Below, piece by piece: positions 1 to 11,822 of a stretch of DNA of 64,000 bases. Source of the DNA: Atrina japonica (taxonomy: Eukaryota > Mollusca > Bivalvia > Pterioida > Pinnidae); NCBI GenBank assembly GCA_030159075.1, contig BROG01000985.1:104501-168500 (forward strand). Direction: 5' to 3'. Position 1 is the first letter of the stretch; each line of letters starts with the position of its first letter. The position numbers and the translations under genes are program-made. Under the pieces are notes generated by a model, which was not told the DNA's origin, ran no database searches, and saw nothing but the letters and a program-made list of their open reading frames with translations.

Positions 1-62
1 TGTATGTTCCATTCTATGGCGGTTGGGGAACGTTTGCGTTGTACATGTTTGTCAGGTAAGTT

Positions 63-412
63 GCATCGTTGTAAAACCGCAGTCCAGAATCGCTATGCTC
101 TTTCCTACACATTGTTTCATGTGCCCGAAATCACTTGTGCATATTTTTGTTATTCATCAAGCCTCAGCCAGTGTAAGTAAACAATGCTCTCATTTGTCAA
201 CCAATCAGATCGAGGCTTTTAAACAATTTTAGAATTGTATTTGATCAACAGGCTAGGTGAAAACTTCATTGCCGATAACAACTACTGTGATCGGTTAAAT
301 TGGATACATGTACTTCTTATAAATACTCATTAGTAATGAATGATTTCGAAGGACATGAAACCAAGGGTAGGAAAGAGCATGGCAATTCCAGACCGTGGTT
401 TTACTATGATGG
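63..412. mobile_element. Inverted-repeat element (MITE-like)
   Basis: The arm at about 63-136 is matched, reverse-complemented and with scattered mismatches, by the arm at about 337-412. Both contain a GTAAAACC-type outer block, CTCTTTCCTAC, then GTTTCATG and CGAAATCA. The middle, about 200 bp, has no credible ORF. Long imperfect terminal repeats around a non-coding core suggest a non-autonomous DNA transposon; no target duplication was identified. Confidence 0.6.
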
Positions 413-932
413 GTAAGCAGTTGTTGAATTTTTATCACTTTTCAAATGAACTCCAAGGATTCATATATTGGCTTATGTAATTTTCACTCCATGGTTCTAA
501 GTAAGTACTGGTAGAAATAACGATAATGTCTCAAAATTAGACATTTTTAGGAACACCTCTTATATTTAGTGCAGTTATAAGTTATGTAAAGTTTGTATGA
601 AGTGAATGTTGTAATGTTTGATTATCTTACAATTTCATTGCTTCTTGATTCAAATCTAACTCTCCATGTACTTCAAAATGTAATGGACTCAGGAGTATAT
701 TAAGAAAATATTTTAATTTCAATTCTTTAATTCTTGTTCAAAATAGTTTTGGGTCATCTGAGTGGCTCGCCAGAGAAAAGGTCAATCATTTTTTTTTTAT
801 TTCTTGGCGATTGGTATATGGATGACTTTTGATACCCTTTTGGTCATTTCGTATTTCAGAAAGCCATATTTTGCAGAATCTTTAGGTTAAAAGTTAATTT
901 TCTCTATGTTCCTTTTATATTTACTCATTTAG
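413..932. other. Non-coding stretch before the first visible desaturase exon
   Basis: AT-rich sequence with no convincing ORF, repeat or structure. It ends in a splice acceptor (AG at 931-932) and is therefore probably the 3' part of a desaturase intron. The preceding exon was looked for and not found in this window. Confidence 0.5.
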
Positions 933-2220
933 ATTCATTGAGAGTCACTGGTTCACATGGGTAACTCAGATGAGTCACCTGTCCATGAAAGTCGACAAGG
1001 AGCAGAATGATGACTGGTTCTCACTACAGTTAGCTTCGTCATGTAATGTGGAACAGAGCACATTCAATGACTGGTTCACAGGACATTTGAACTTCCAGAT
1101 TGAACATCAGTAAGTGTTGGATGGGAATTTTAAAACAAATACTCAGGGGGCCTCCGTGGCCTAGTGGTTAGAGCATTGCGCTTTAAATCACAAGGCCTCT
1201 CACCTCTGGTTCGAATCGCGCTAGGGTCATTTCAAATTAAGTGGGAAAGTTTGCCAGTTTTCTTGCGGAAGGTCGGTGGTCTTTACCCGGGTAACCGGGG
1301 TTTCTCCTCCACCAATAAAAAACTGGTGCCATCATATGACTGAAAAATTGTTGAGTATGGCGTAAAACAAAAAATCAAATCAAATCAAAACAAATACTAG
1401 GGACCTCCATGGCAGAGTGGTTAGAGCACCACGCTTTGAACCATGTCTCTCACTGAGGCCTCGGCTGGAACCTAAGCTAATTTTTGCGGTAGGCCGGTGG
1501 TTTCTTCTCGGGGTATGTTGTAACTGGGTTTTATCCTCCACCAATAATAACTGGCTGCTGCCATGTAGCTGAAAAATTGTTCAAAGTGACATAAACTATC
1601 ATTCAGAGTGAAAAAAAAACAACGAACAAACACATAGCACGTGTCACAGTAGGTGTCGGCACGTAAAAGAACCCTCACTGCTCAATGGCCATAAGTGCCG
1701 AGCATAGGCCAAAATTTGAAGCCTTTCACTGGCATTTGGTGACCTCTCCATATGAGTGATATATTCTTGAGTGAGACGTTAAACCACAATCAACAAACAA
1801 ACAAAAAGAATTCGTTTGTATTTTGTTCATTCAATGTTTTGCAAGACTGTAACATAATTTTGTAAAATTCCTTTTTTTTATATATATTTATACAAATTCT
1901 GTAATTTCAGCTTGTTTCCAACGATGCCACGACACAACTTGATAAAGATTGCACCACAAGTGAGGGATATGTGCAAAAAACATAACATTTCGTATCAGTG
2001 TAAACCATTATTTGGTGCCTTTGCAGATATCATAAGGTATGTCATTTTTTGATTTTTTTGTTCAGATGTCCGAGTAACGGTAGTTGTAAGCTTACCCTCT
2101 CACCAATGGTCACCAGCTCAGACGTGTAGGTTTTTTCTGGCTACTGCGGTTTCCTCCCACAGTACGCACCCCCATTGTGCCAACATCAAAAGCAATCGGA
2201 CAAATTTATGATTAACTGAT

Positions 2221-2254
<34 letters not shown>

Positions 2255-2668
2255 TTTCTTAAAGAATTACAATGTATTATCCTGTTTTTATATTGTTAGG
2301 GGGGACTGTGTTAGCGAGTCCATTAGAACATCATGCTTTAAAACATGAAGTCACTCAGCTCTGATTAGCATGCATTCGAGTCCCACTGGAACCTAGGCTT
2401 ATCTAGAGAAAGTTTGCCAGTTTACTTGCAGAAGGGTGGTGATATCTTCCCGGGTACATTGAAACAGGGTTCTCTCCTCCACCATTAAAAAGTGGCCGCT
2501 TCCATATAACTGAAAAATTGTTGAGTGTGGCGTGAAACAACATGATAAAATATTTGATATCGTGTATGCTTTTGTAAATTTAACATTCTAAATTTTTTCC
2601 TGATTTTTCTTTTCAGGGCACTGAAAAAATCTGGAGATATTTGGTATGAGGCTTATTATCATGGTTAA
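933..2668 (+). CDS. Front-end fatty acid desaturase (FADS family), last three exons
   Basis: Exons 933-1109, 1911-2036 and 2617-2668 join in frame through GT-AG introns and give the C-terminal 117 residues. Visible landmarks of membrane-bound front-end desaturases are a HWFTWVTQM block, a [11 protein letters not shown] block, and the third histidine box QIEHH split by the first intron (CA|C codon), followed by LFPTMPRHN. In the family the Q-x-x-H-H box ligates the di-iron centre and introduces a double bond between an existing one and the carboxyl end of acyl-CoA (delta-5/delta-6 type activity, ER membrane). The cytochrome b5 domain, the first two His boxes and the membrane segments must lie upstream of base 1. 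Both introns contain SINEs. The stop codon TAA (2666-2668) lies in the first bases of a hairpin repeat. Delta-5 versus delta-6 specificity cannot be told from this end. Confidence 0.93.
1144..1386 (+). mobile_element. tRNA-derived SINE, family A, intronic, with target duplication
   Basis: The head has a tRNA-like A box (TGGCCTAGTGG) and B box (GGTTCGAATCG), followed by a body with CCACCAATAAAAAACTGG and a tail of ATCAA repeats. It is flanked by the 12-bp direct repeat AAAACAAATACT (1132-1143 and 1387-1398), which sets the ends exactly. It is inserted in the desaturase intron in the sense direction. Confidence 0.92.
1399..1612 (+). mobile_element. Degenerate SINE, family A
   Basis: A second family A head (TGGCAGAGTGGTTAGAGC) starts right after the target duplication of the neighbouring copy. 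The body (GGCCGGTGGTTTCTTC, CTCCACCAATAATAACTGG, CTGAAAAATTGTT) is recognisable, but the B box is eroded. Confidence 0.8.
1619..1801 (+). mobile_element. 3' part of a SINE, family B
   Basis: This matches the 3' body of the complete family B copies elsewhere in the window (GTGTCACAGTAGGTGTCGG, GCCGAGCATAGGCCAAAAT, CTCCATATGAGTGA) and ends in an ACAAACAAAC tail. No tRNA-like head is present; it directly follows a family A body. Confidence 0.85.
2222..2252. repeat. (TA)n microsatellite
   Basis: Uninterrupted TA dinucleotides in the last visible intron of the desaturase gene. Confidence 0.95.
2298..2550 (+). mobile_element. Degenerate SINE, family A
   Basis: Family A landmarks are retained: GTTCGAGTCCC-like B box (here ATTCGAGTCCCACTGG), AAAGTTTGCCAGTTTACTTG, TCCTCCACCATTAAAAAGTGG and CTGAAAAATTGTTGAGTGTGG. 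The A box is badly eroded. It sits in the intron before the last desaturase exon. Confidence 0.85.
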
Positions 2669-2758
2669 CTAATCATTGACCTCTAATGACACATTTGGAC
2701 TGGCCTATATCATTGATTTACAGAAGAGTCCAATGTTTTTCAGGGGGTGATGTGATAA
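2665..2758 (+). repeat. Stop-codon hairpin repeat, copy at the desaturase gene
   Basis: It starts with TTAA, whose last three bases are the desaturase stop codon. The inner arm ACATTTGGACT pairs with AGTCCAATGT around a conserved centre (CATTGATTTACAGAAG), and the outer arms are decayed. The same 92-94 bp layout, in the same gene orientation, occurs at the 3' ends of the sulfotransferase (22458-22549) and fucosyltransferase (48536-48626) genes. Confidence 0.8.
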
Positions 2759-3050
2759 AGCATAATATTATTATAACCTGCATATTTAAACTATGCAATA
2801 ACAAGAGCAATTTTTGTATGCATTTCACCTATATTTTTGTCTATCTGTGATAATGTTTTGATTTCTTTTACGGAAAACGGAAGATTCGAATTACAACAGA
2901 TTTCGAATTGTTCTGTGAAAAAAGTGTATATTTCTGTCGCTTATGGGGCTTCCTTGGAGACAAGCTGGAGAATTTCTATGAGCTTTTTGAATCGTGCTAT
3001 TTTGTCACCTTAATCTGTTTTCCATTTGCTGAAATCAATTGCAATACCTG

Positions 3051-3128
3051 CTGCTAAACAGATAAGGTTTGACTTGCCTAAGTCATTGATTTATAGAAGA
3101 GTTCATTATTCAGAGGTTGATGAGTTAA
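3051..3128 (+). repeat. Hairpin repeat, second copy downstream of the desaturase
   Basis: The conserved core (TTGACTTGCCTAAGTCATTG, then ATTTATAGAAGAGTTC) and the right arm GAGGTTGATGAGTTAA are present. The left arm is degraded. It has the same orientation as the copy at the stop codon. Confidence 0.75.
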
Positions 3129-3411
3129 AACTGAATGATACGTGAATACATTTTCACTGTGACATCATTTGCCATTTTGTTAAAAAAACACTGAATATTT
3201 TTTGCACAAAACAAGATTTAATTGGAGAGTAGTAGGTGTGAAAACGGAAACAGAATGCGTAGGTTGATGAGTTAATATATTGAACAATACCTGACTTGAG
3301 AAAATACAGACCACCCAGCTAATCAGACGAATTTGAGTCAGTCCGTTAGGTGGCCATAAAAGGAAGATTTCACTGTATCTTCATAATAAGTGCATAATAT
3401 AAACAGCAATT

Positions 3412-3478
3412 TTAATCACCCCTAAAAACATTTTTGGACTGGCCTAAGTCATTGATTTACAGTAGAGTCCATTTGAAT
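3412..3478 (+). repeat. Hairpin repeat, third copy, right arm missing
   Basis: TTAATCACCCCTAAAAACA is followed by GGACTGGCCTAAGTCATTG and AGTAGAGTCC, all matching the other copies. The right outer arm is absent. It has the same orientation as the desaturase gene. Confidence 0.75.
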
Positions 3479-4210
3479 AATACTGCAAAACAGGTTATCG
3501 TATGGTGAAAGTTGGGGGTGCGGGGAAATTAGGGTACCTATCTTGTGTACCTAACTCCATTTAGAGTTTTAGATGTAGAACCTTGAAATTTCTTTAGAAC
3601 AAATATATATACATTAAAGATGTGCACCTCATATTATGTATTTATTCCAAATATTTTATTTTTGGATTTCCTTGGGTGTGGAACTTTAAATACTATACAT
3701 GTACTCATTTTAGCGGTATTCTAATATTAGCGCCTTTTGCGCTAAAGTCATTGCGCTAATTTAAAAGCTGCGCTAAATTTCTCCATCTTGTCATTCTGCA
3801 TACATGATGAAACTAATACGATTTATACTACAAAATAATATCTATCGTGTGGATAGTTCAGTGTATGCCATTATGATTGCATTATGTTTGGTCGTAATAG
3901 CGCAAATTCAAGATTGCACTAATAAGTTACACCACTTCGGCGCGCTACAATATGAGTGTGCTAACTTGAATACACATACAGTAGTGATTCTTTTGCTTAT
4001 ATATAGCTCTTTTTTTTTTTTTTTTTTTAACAACTTATAAGCTATATATGTCTCATAATTTTTTTCTCCTTGGGGGAAACTTTAAACACTGTACATTGTA
4101 ATTATGTTTGACAATATGTTTATTTTTTTCACAAAAAGAATGAAAATAAAACACCAAAGAAACTTTTACACACTAAGACTTAAAATGGATTATGGCTTTC
4201 ATATTACAGA

Positions 4211-4657
4211 TACAGTAAAACTTCATTGAGTCAAATTTTGGATGTTTCGAACTATTGACAAATTCCAAATAACATGGTGTTTAACGCTACTTATAAACAA
4301 TCTATAGTTCAAAACTTCTTGGTTTTTTGAATGAATGTTTTGGCCGAAATTCCTACAAATAATCGGACGTCAAAATTTACATGTGTATGAAAGTGCCCAA
4401 TGACAATTCTTCTCCTCTCCATAAACACTCGATCGTTTAATTTCATGAAAAATATGTTTATTAAAGTTAAGCTCTTATTACTGGATATCTTGACTCCATA
4501 TGTCTTATATGGTTTTGAAGCAGTCAAATACACCTTATAGAACATCTGAAACTAAAAATCGTATGATTCTTGGTCACCATTAATGAGTCAGAAGTCCCGA
4601 TGTTTCGAACCTTTGTCGGTGGTCCCTTGAACTTCGACTCACCGAGGTTTTACAGTA
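4211..4657. mobile_element. TA-flanked inverted-repeat element (mariner/Tigger-like MITE)
   Basis: The left end TACAGTAAAACTTCATTGAG and the right end, read on the other strand as TACTGTAAAACCTCGGTGAG, are terminal inverted repeats bounded by TA. A second internal repeat (GATGTTTCGAAC) follows the left end. There is no transposase ORF. The ends resemble those of Tc1/mariner-superfamily non-autonomous elements. Confidence 0.75.
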
Positions 4658-5709
4658 TTATTTAAACAATTGATCATGCTTACTATTTTTCTAGTTTCTA
4701 TTTTTAGTATATTTAGCGTACATTTTCAATATACATGACAGAAACGCCAATCAAAATATCTCGGGATTGGTAGTCCATCTTAGCCATGAGATTGTTGTTA
4801 AAATTTGTCATATTGTTTCTGTACAAAGGTTTTTGTCTGTAGAACTTGCACATTTTAAGAATTTTATATACAGAAAAAATAGCTTGATCATGCAGACCCT
4901 TCACCTAGTATAATACAATATAAGTAATGAATTTTTGTGATGCTGTTTTGCTGGATCTCTTTAGTGTGTAGTGGAACTCTATGCAGTGTTTTGAGGACCA
5001 CCATTGTAATATGAAAGAACTTTGCTGTCAGTGTTTTTCTTTTTTATTTTGTTTTGGTTCGCAATGTCTCGATAGCTTTAAAACATACCCATTGGAAGTG
5101 CTTGAAAACACTATAAAAAGTGCTTGAAAAATCATTCATTGGCTGTATGAGTCGTGGTTATGAAGGCTTTGAAATCCTTAAAAATGGCATATTTTTTGGG
5201 GGGAGGGGAGGGTGCATAGGTCTTGCATCTTCATGGATATGTTGTGTTATTATTTACCATTTTATTTATATATTTATATACATATTTTCTTGACCTCCTT
5301 TACAATTATTTAATTTCATATTATATACTCAGCATTTCTTTTGGTTCTTTCATTTTACTGGATTAATCCATACCATTATTTGTAAATGATTTTTCCAGTG
5401 CTAATTCATAATAGTTCTACATTATTATTTTGTGGCATCCTTTGAGTGTATTCAAATTTGTATTGCCAAATATGGAGACACATGATACCACACTATAAAT
5501 TTTGGATTTTGTAGAATTGATCTATAAATAAGAACAAAAAATAAAAAACCAGGGAATAGATGAATTATACAGCATTTTTGAATTCTTTTTTATTTATGTA
5601 TGTTTTTATGAATGTATATACATTTTGTTTTTCATGGCAGGTCACATGTTTCAGTATTACTTTTAGATTAACCTGTATGTAATTACGGTTCTTTCCTCTT
5701 GAAATTTGA
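4658..5709. other. AT-rich spacer
   Basis: Only short ORFs and A/T runs are seen; no gene, RNA or repeated element was recognised. Confidence 0.4.
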
Positions 5710-6112
5710 TGTTTTTATGTTAAAGATAATACATATATTAACCGATAACCTGTGTTTTTATATTAACGATCAAATTTGTTAACAGCTATCCTATGTTTCT
5801 TTTTATATTAAAAATCATGAATTTGTTAACAGCTATTATGTGTTTCTTTTTATATTAAAGATCATATATTTGTTAACAGCTATCCTGTGTTTTTATGTTG
5901 AAGATCATAATTTTTTAACAGCTATCTTGTGTTTTATATTAAAGATAAATTTTGTTAACAGCTGCCCTGTGTTTCTTTTTATATTAAAGATCATAAATTT
6001 GTTAACAGCACTCCTGTATTTTTATATTGGAAATCATAAATTTGTTAACAGCACTCCTGTATTTTTATATTAGAAATCATAAATTTGTTACAGCTTTTTG
6101 TGTTATTGTCTT
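5710..6112 (+). repeat. Minisatellite, unit about 42-46 bp
   Basis: About eight to nine diverged units carry the recurring blocks TTTTTATATTAAAGATCAT and AATTTGTTAACAGC followed by CTGTGTTT. The apparent ORF through it (FILKII, LLTAIL repeats) is a by-product of the unit length. Confidence 0.9.
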
Positions 6113-6223
6113 GAAGATGAAACTTCAATTATTCGTATTATTCATCATATTTTGTCAAACATCTCAGAAGATTTGAACACTCTTAAGTTTTCCAAAGAAA
6201 TATTAGTCACTTTTAATTATCCA

Positions 6224-6388
6224 GAGTTACCACCCGTCGTAGCAGGTATTGATTGTGATGACATTTGTTTGTGCATAAAATGAGAAATGTTGTCAGTTGT
6301 GACATGGTACATTTGTGTGAAAACAACATTGCTTTCTCACGTAAAACATGACATCGCAATCGATACCTGCTGACATCGAAGTAACTCG
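6224..6388. mobile_element. Short inverted-repeat element
   Basis: AGCAGGTATTGATTGTGATG on the left pairs with the reverse complement of CATCGCAATCGATACCTGCT on the right, with a weaker GAGTTAC outer match. It is about 165 bp, non-coding and MITE-like. Confidence 0.7.
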
Positions 6389-7685
6389 TGACTAACGAAA
6401 AGACGAAATATACCAAAGTTAAAAGAACAAAAATATATTTTAGGTAATTTTTTAAAAATTTTATTTCATAAGTATTTGGGTCATTCACGTTACAGAGATA
6501 CTTTGTTTACCATTTGTAAAAGATTTGGACATCACAAATGGCTTATTATCCCCTTGCAAGGAAGTTTAGAGGGGATATAAGATTTGTCATGTACGTATGT
6601 TACACTTTCCTTGTCAGCGCTCTAACAATTTTATTTCTCAATGGAATTTCACGAAACTTGATACAAGGGTTTACTATGGTAATATCTCGGACTATTTTGC
6701 GTTTTGTAACCTGCGCTACCTTATTTACAGAGTTATTGCCCTTTGATTATTTCATTGAAATATTATTGTCAGCACTCTACAGGTATTATACAACATTTCC
6801 ATTGTGAGGGGCTTTATTTTGATGCCTTGTTTTAAGCAAGATTTAATTTACTCATTCATTGTAAATAGAGAATCATTCATGCTTTAATAGATTTAATTAA
6901 TATCTCTTCATTCATTAAGTAAATTATTTCTTCCACATGTATATTTTCAAATATTTGCAACTTTTTATATATCAATTATATAATTAGGCTTTATTTTTAA
7001 CATAAACACTAAATCTGCATTATTTTTCTTTAAATAATGTATTTACAATATTTGTTTTAGCAAGATTTTGTTTGTTTATGTTAAAATATCAATAGATACT
7101 GTTACATTTGTTAATCTTTTTTTTTTCTTTTAGCTTTAGTATATCTGTTAACATTTTTTTGACGAAGCACCTCATATCTTTAAAAGTTTTGCTATGAACA
7201 TAATGGGATTGTATTAAGAATTTTACGATTTTATTAAGTCCTATATATTGTTGCACACCTAATGTCTAAAGTCATAAGGTCTGTAACAATATATTGGACT
7301 ATCAGTATATTGCAAAAGTGCATCTTTAATACTTTAGTATTGCAATAGACAATCGCAAAACTGAGTTGGACTATATTTTCCATACGTAAAATTTGCTGCA
7401 TTAAAGTTTACTTCATTTTAAATTTTACTGATTATCACAAATAGAAGTATTTTTTTACCCATTGTTATGGTTACTTAAATGGACAAAGTAAAGACTTTGG
7501 ACAATTTTGAAATTTTTAAGTGTCAGTGACCACTGTAAAAATATTGCAATGATGTCAGTATTCAATGCTATTGCAGTATTCGTACAGACTATCATAATTC
7601 TATTGCAATAACAACTTTTTGCTCAATAGTAATCCTGAAACACTAATTAAGAGTCTATGACCTTATGCATATGGATGTTATTTTC
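6389..7685. other. AT-rich spacer
   Basis: No recognisable gene. Several ATTGCAATA-type short palindromes recur between 7300 and 7620, but without a clear unit. Confidence 0.4.
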
Positions 7686-7696
7686 TCCCACTTTGG

Positions 7697-7960
7697 TTGA
7701 GCTGACCTGGCTCAGTTGGTAGCATGGTCATATCTTGAGGTTGGCAGGTTGGTTGCCTATCTTTTGGATGAGACAGTAAAAACTGAGGTCCCATGTCACA
7801 GTAGGTGTCTGCATGTTAAAGAACCCTCACTGCTCAATGATCTTAAGAGCCGAGCATAGGCCAAAATCTGAAGCCCTTCCCTGGCATTTGGTGACGTCTC
7901 CATATGAGTGAAATATTCTTGAATGGGACATTAAACAACAATAAACAAACAAACAAATTT
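7697..7960 (+). mobile_element. tRNA-derived SINE, family B, with target duplication
   Basis: A tRNA-like A box (TGGCTCAGTTGG) starts a 264-bp element. Its body has GATGAGACAGTAAAAACTG and GGCATTTGGTGACGTCTCC, and the tail is AAACAAACAAAC. It is flanked by the 11-bp direct repeat TCCCACTTTGG (7686-7696 and 7961-7971). Confidence 0.93.
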
Positions 7961-7971
7961 TCCCACTTTGG

Positions 7972-9513
7972 ACATGCATATATATGGTTTTGTCAGGCAG
8001 GGATTTCTCTGTCTAAACCCGATCAGGGATGACAACACTAATTCAGAAGCAGTGGCAGATCCAGGGTTTTGGAAGGGGGTGGGGGCGGTCATGAAAAGAA
8101 AAAGAAGCAATAATAATACTAAATACATGATTGTTTGCAGAGCATTTCATTAGAGTTTCAAAGTGAATATATTATGACGTCTTGACATCTGACGTCCTTG
8201 TGCAGTACCTTGTCTAAGGCACCTGGTCAATGTATGTGGGGTCATTGCTAATAACCCTACTTTGTTTTAAAATTTTTGGGGAAAAGGGGGGGGGACCGGG
8301 CCAGCACCACTGTGAAGTGTAGTCGTGTCAACACATACGGTCGCAGGGTCCATAGAATCGCCATCTTTGTTTAGCAAGGGAAACGGGAGTGAAGCTCAAG
8401 GACTCCTAATTAACAATATGTATTTAAATGAATATAATTTAAAATTAGATAGAGTGACATGTATCTAAAGTATCACTCATGGTCATGATATTGTGTGTTG
8501 TGTATTTAGATGAATATGGTACATTTTCAGCACAATAGAATTTTTACACGCCCCCCCCCCCCCCCCCCCCGAAAAAAATGACATGGTGAATTTTTTAGAT
8601 AGTATTGATAGGGCTTTGAATTGTTTATATTATATCTGAAAAGAAACCAAAGACATCATATGGGGGAAACCCGACTACCATGATTACATTCTATGGCATT
8701 TTTGATATATTTTAGATTTTTAAAATCAGCTTAGGAAACGACCCTATTCAAAATGTAGGTTAGTTGCTTGCTGATATTTTTTCTTCAAATTTTGAAACCT
8801 AATGGTTCCAATATATCAATTCTGATACTTTTAGGAAAAAATATATTGCAGATTTGAATAAGGTGTGTCATCCTTAAAAAGAAAATAATGTTAATTACTA
8901 GTTTATGGATGTTCTAATGTATGTAAAATGTATTCAGTGCTAGGGCACTAGTGTTTGTTTTAAAAGTATTATTGTATTATAGTTAAAAATATCTCTACAT
9001 GAAAATATCAGGAGTTGCAATAAGGTATCAGTTGTTTTTTAGAGGAGTTTCAAATAAAATCAAAATGTATATAGATTATGTATATATATATATATCGTAT
9101 AAAATATTCTAGATATTCGTTTGCAATGTCTAGTCATCTTTGCCCTGTTATAAATTTGCCTCTACCATTGTTAATCTTTAGATGTCAAACTTTATTGCTT
9201 TATGATCTGTTGAAAACAAGAGTTGGTGTGCTTATATGCAAGTGTGTGAGAGTGGGTTTATAGTTATTTCATGAAAAAGGTTACAGTCCGTTCGAATTGT
9301 ATTTTTGGTCCCAATACATGTACCAGTATATATACGGTTTCCATGTTTTCGTAAATGACCCGAGGTATTTCTAGATTCTTGTAATCGGTAAGATGCAATA
9401 TCTGTGTCTTATGTGACATATTTATCAATATGAATTCAGAATGTCATGAAATGATTTGTTGATATCAAATTCTCCTGGAATTTTCAACCCAAAGCTGGAT
9501 TAAATTTTACACA
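7972..9513. other. Spacer with a poly-C tract
   Basis: CAGTGGCAGATCCAGG at about 8061 resembles a hAT-type element end, and a weak partner may lie near 8315. A run of about 20 C residues lies at 8550-8570. The rest is AT-rich and unremarkable, with no gene seen. Confidence 0.4.
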
Positions 9514-9712
9514 AGGTCCTCTGTGGCCGAGTGGTTAGAGCATTGCACTCTCAATTCCTCTCACCGCAAGTTCGAGTCCCACTGGAACCTAAGCTAATAT
9601 TTGCGAAAGGCCGGTGGTTTCTTCCTAGGTAACTTGGTTCTCTACACCACTAAAAAAAACTGGCTGCCACCATATAACTGAAAAATTCTTGAGTGTGACG
9701 TAGAACACACTT
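9514..9712 (+). mobile_element. SINE, family A
   Basis: The head has TGGCCGAGTGGTTAGAGC and B box AGTTCGAGTCCC. The body has AAAGGCCGGTGGTTTC and ATATAACTGAAAAATTC. No target duplication is clear. Confidence 0.88.
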
Positions 9713-10036
9713 CAAAATTCAAATGTACACCCTCTTTCTGAATAATTTTGACAAAACCTGGATGAGACGGCTATTTTATGTTGCTATACCAAAACAAAAT
9801 TGATTATATGAAATATTTTGAAGAATTGATAATTTTTTTAGTTTTGTACTGATTGTGTGAAAATTTAAACATTTAACAAATAACTCGGTTTAGATATTTT
9901 TGTTGCTATAATAATATAATTCTGAGTCTTTTGAAAATTTACATTGAAATAAACAAAGTAACCAATATTTCTGCATTTTTGTTATTTATTGACATATACA
10001 GATTGACTTTCATGTATTATATTTCCCATGTGGAGG

Positions 10037-10812
10037 TCTGGAAGAGGCTGTCGCTAAGCATATGAACTGGAAGTGACTGTGCCAATCGCTAAGCAATGTG
10101 CAAATGAACTGGATGTGACTGTGCCGTTGCTAAGTGGAAGTGACTGTGCTGTCGCTAAGCACTAAGCGTATGAACTGGAAGTGACTGTGCCGTCACTAAG
10201 CACTGCATATGAACTGGATGTGACCCTGCCATCTCTAAGTGGAAGTGACTGTGCTGTCGCTAAGCACTAAGCGTATGAACTGGAAGTGACTGCCGTCACT
10301 AAGCACTGTTCATATGAACTGGATGTGACTGTGCCGTTGCTAAGTGGAAGTGACTGTGCTGTCGCTAAGCACTGACCTTCTGCCGTCGCTAAGCACTGTT
10401 CATATGAACTGGAAGTGACTTTGCCGTTGCTAAGTGGAAGTGACTGTGCCGTCGCTAAGCACTAAGCGTATGAACTGGAAGTGACTGTGCCATCACTAAG
10501 CACTGCATATGAACTGGATGTGCCGTCGCGCTAGGTGGAAGTGACTGTGCCGTCGCTCGCTAAGCGTATGAACTGGAAGTGATGTGCCAACTGGCATATG
10601 AACTGGGATGTGACTGCCATGCCTAAGTGGAAGTGACTGTGCTGTCTAAACTGCACTATGTGACCCTGCCATAGTGGAAACTGTGCTGTCGACCTGCATA
10701 TGAACTGGTCTGCTAAGTGGAAGTGACTTTGCCGTCGCTAAGCACTAAGCATGGATGTGATTTGCCGTCGCTAAGTGGAAGTGACTGTGCCGTCGCTTAG
10801 CACTAAGCATAT
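10037..10812 (+). repeat. Complex minisatellite
   Basis: Modules of the type ATGAACTGGAAGTGACTG, TGCCGTCGCTAAG and TAAGTGGAAGTGACTGTGC recur in varying order. From about 10540 on, the modules are fragmented and recombined, which may be real decay or an assembly problem. Confidence 0.93.
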
Positions 10813-11149
10813 TATTTGGATGGGACAAATTTCTTGGATAAGACCTGAAGCAGGGCCCCAGTATATCAGCAGGTGTGGCACAAAATATTCACTTCACTAC
10901 ATTAATTAGTGTTGGTTCATAGCAAAAGTCAAAATTTGTGACACATCTCCATTATCTGGTGGATTTTTCATAAAATTGAAATCGTCTTGGCGGGATATAA
11001 AAGCAAAAGAACAAACTTTTTAAACAAGACACGGATATAATCTGTGATGATGAAAGCAATGTGATTGCAATGAGGTGTTACAAAATCAAGAAAAAAAACT
11101 AGACTTTGTCAAGACAATGACACAGGCTTTCCACTGTCAATGTAAAGAC

Positions 11150-11822
11150 GGTCATGTCGAAGAAAAGTATATGTGATTAGTCTTTTGTCCTTGATCTATG
11201 TTTCACACAAGTCAGGGAGACTAACTGACATACGTTTTATGTTCCTCTGTTAAGTCTGTCACCAGTTATCCCATTACATATGATTTCATGTTTTGACCTT
11301 TTACCCAATGACCTTGGAAAAGTATACACTTCTAGAGAAAGTCAAAGAGACTAAGTGACAAATGTTTCATGTTCCTGTGATCTGTCACCAGTTATCGCGG
11401 AACATAAATTTAAACTTTTGGGTCCCTGTGACCTTGACCTTTGAATCTATGACCTTGAAAAAGAATACACTTCTAGAGAAAGTCTAGGACACTAAGTGAC
11501 AAGTTTCGTGTTCCTGTGTTAAGTGTGTCACTAGTTATCGAGGAACATAAAATTTCACGTTTTGATCTCTGTGACCTTGACCTTTGATCCTATAATTTTA
11601 AAACGGTATGCTCTTCTAGAGAAAACCTAGGAGACTAACTGACAGAAGATTCATGCTCCTGTGTTAAATCTGTCACCAGTTATTGCGGAACATAAAATTT
11701 CACGTTTTGGTCTCTGTGACCTTGACCTTTGATCTTATGACCTTGGAAAAGTATACACTTCTAGAGAAAGTCTAGGAGTCTAAGTGACAGAAGTTTCATG
11801 TTCCTGTGTTAAGTCTGTCACC
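11150..11822 (+). repeat. Tandem array, unit about 145 bp, carrying TGACCT half-sites
   Basis: About five units share TTCATGTTCCTGTG, GTCTGTCACCAGTTATCG, GGAACATAAAATTTCACG, TGTGACCTTGACCTTTGATC and TATACACTTCTAGAGAAAG. The same unit forms the array at 20390-20820. The last unit is cut at CTGTCACC, where the TACGGAAG element begins. Confidence 0.92.

Larger units (their letters stand above)
2669..4210 (+). other. Desaturase 3' flank, probable 3' UTR and spacer
   Basis: No coding potential was seen. It holds further copies or pieces of the stop-codon hairpin (3051-3128, a right-arm fragment at 3261-3275, and 3412-3478). A short cluster of GCGCTAA motifs lies at 3730-3780, and a T-run at about 4011-4028. 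The transcript end cannot be placed. Confidence 0.4.

Noticed and set aside
345..416. Possible upstream desaturase exon ending in a GTAAGC donor
   Set aside because: The segment is the right arm of an inverted-repeat element and does not encode desaturase sequence.
1144..1220. tRNA gene candidate (A and B box present), also at the other SINE heads
   Set aside because: The heads do not close into an acceptor stem and each is joined to a shared SINE body and tail, several with target duplications.
5840..6073. 77-codon hydrophobic ORF resembling a membrane protein
   Set aside because: It is a reading through a 42-46 bp minisatellite.
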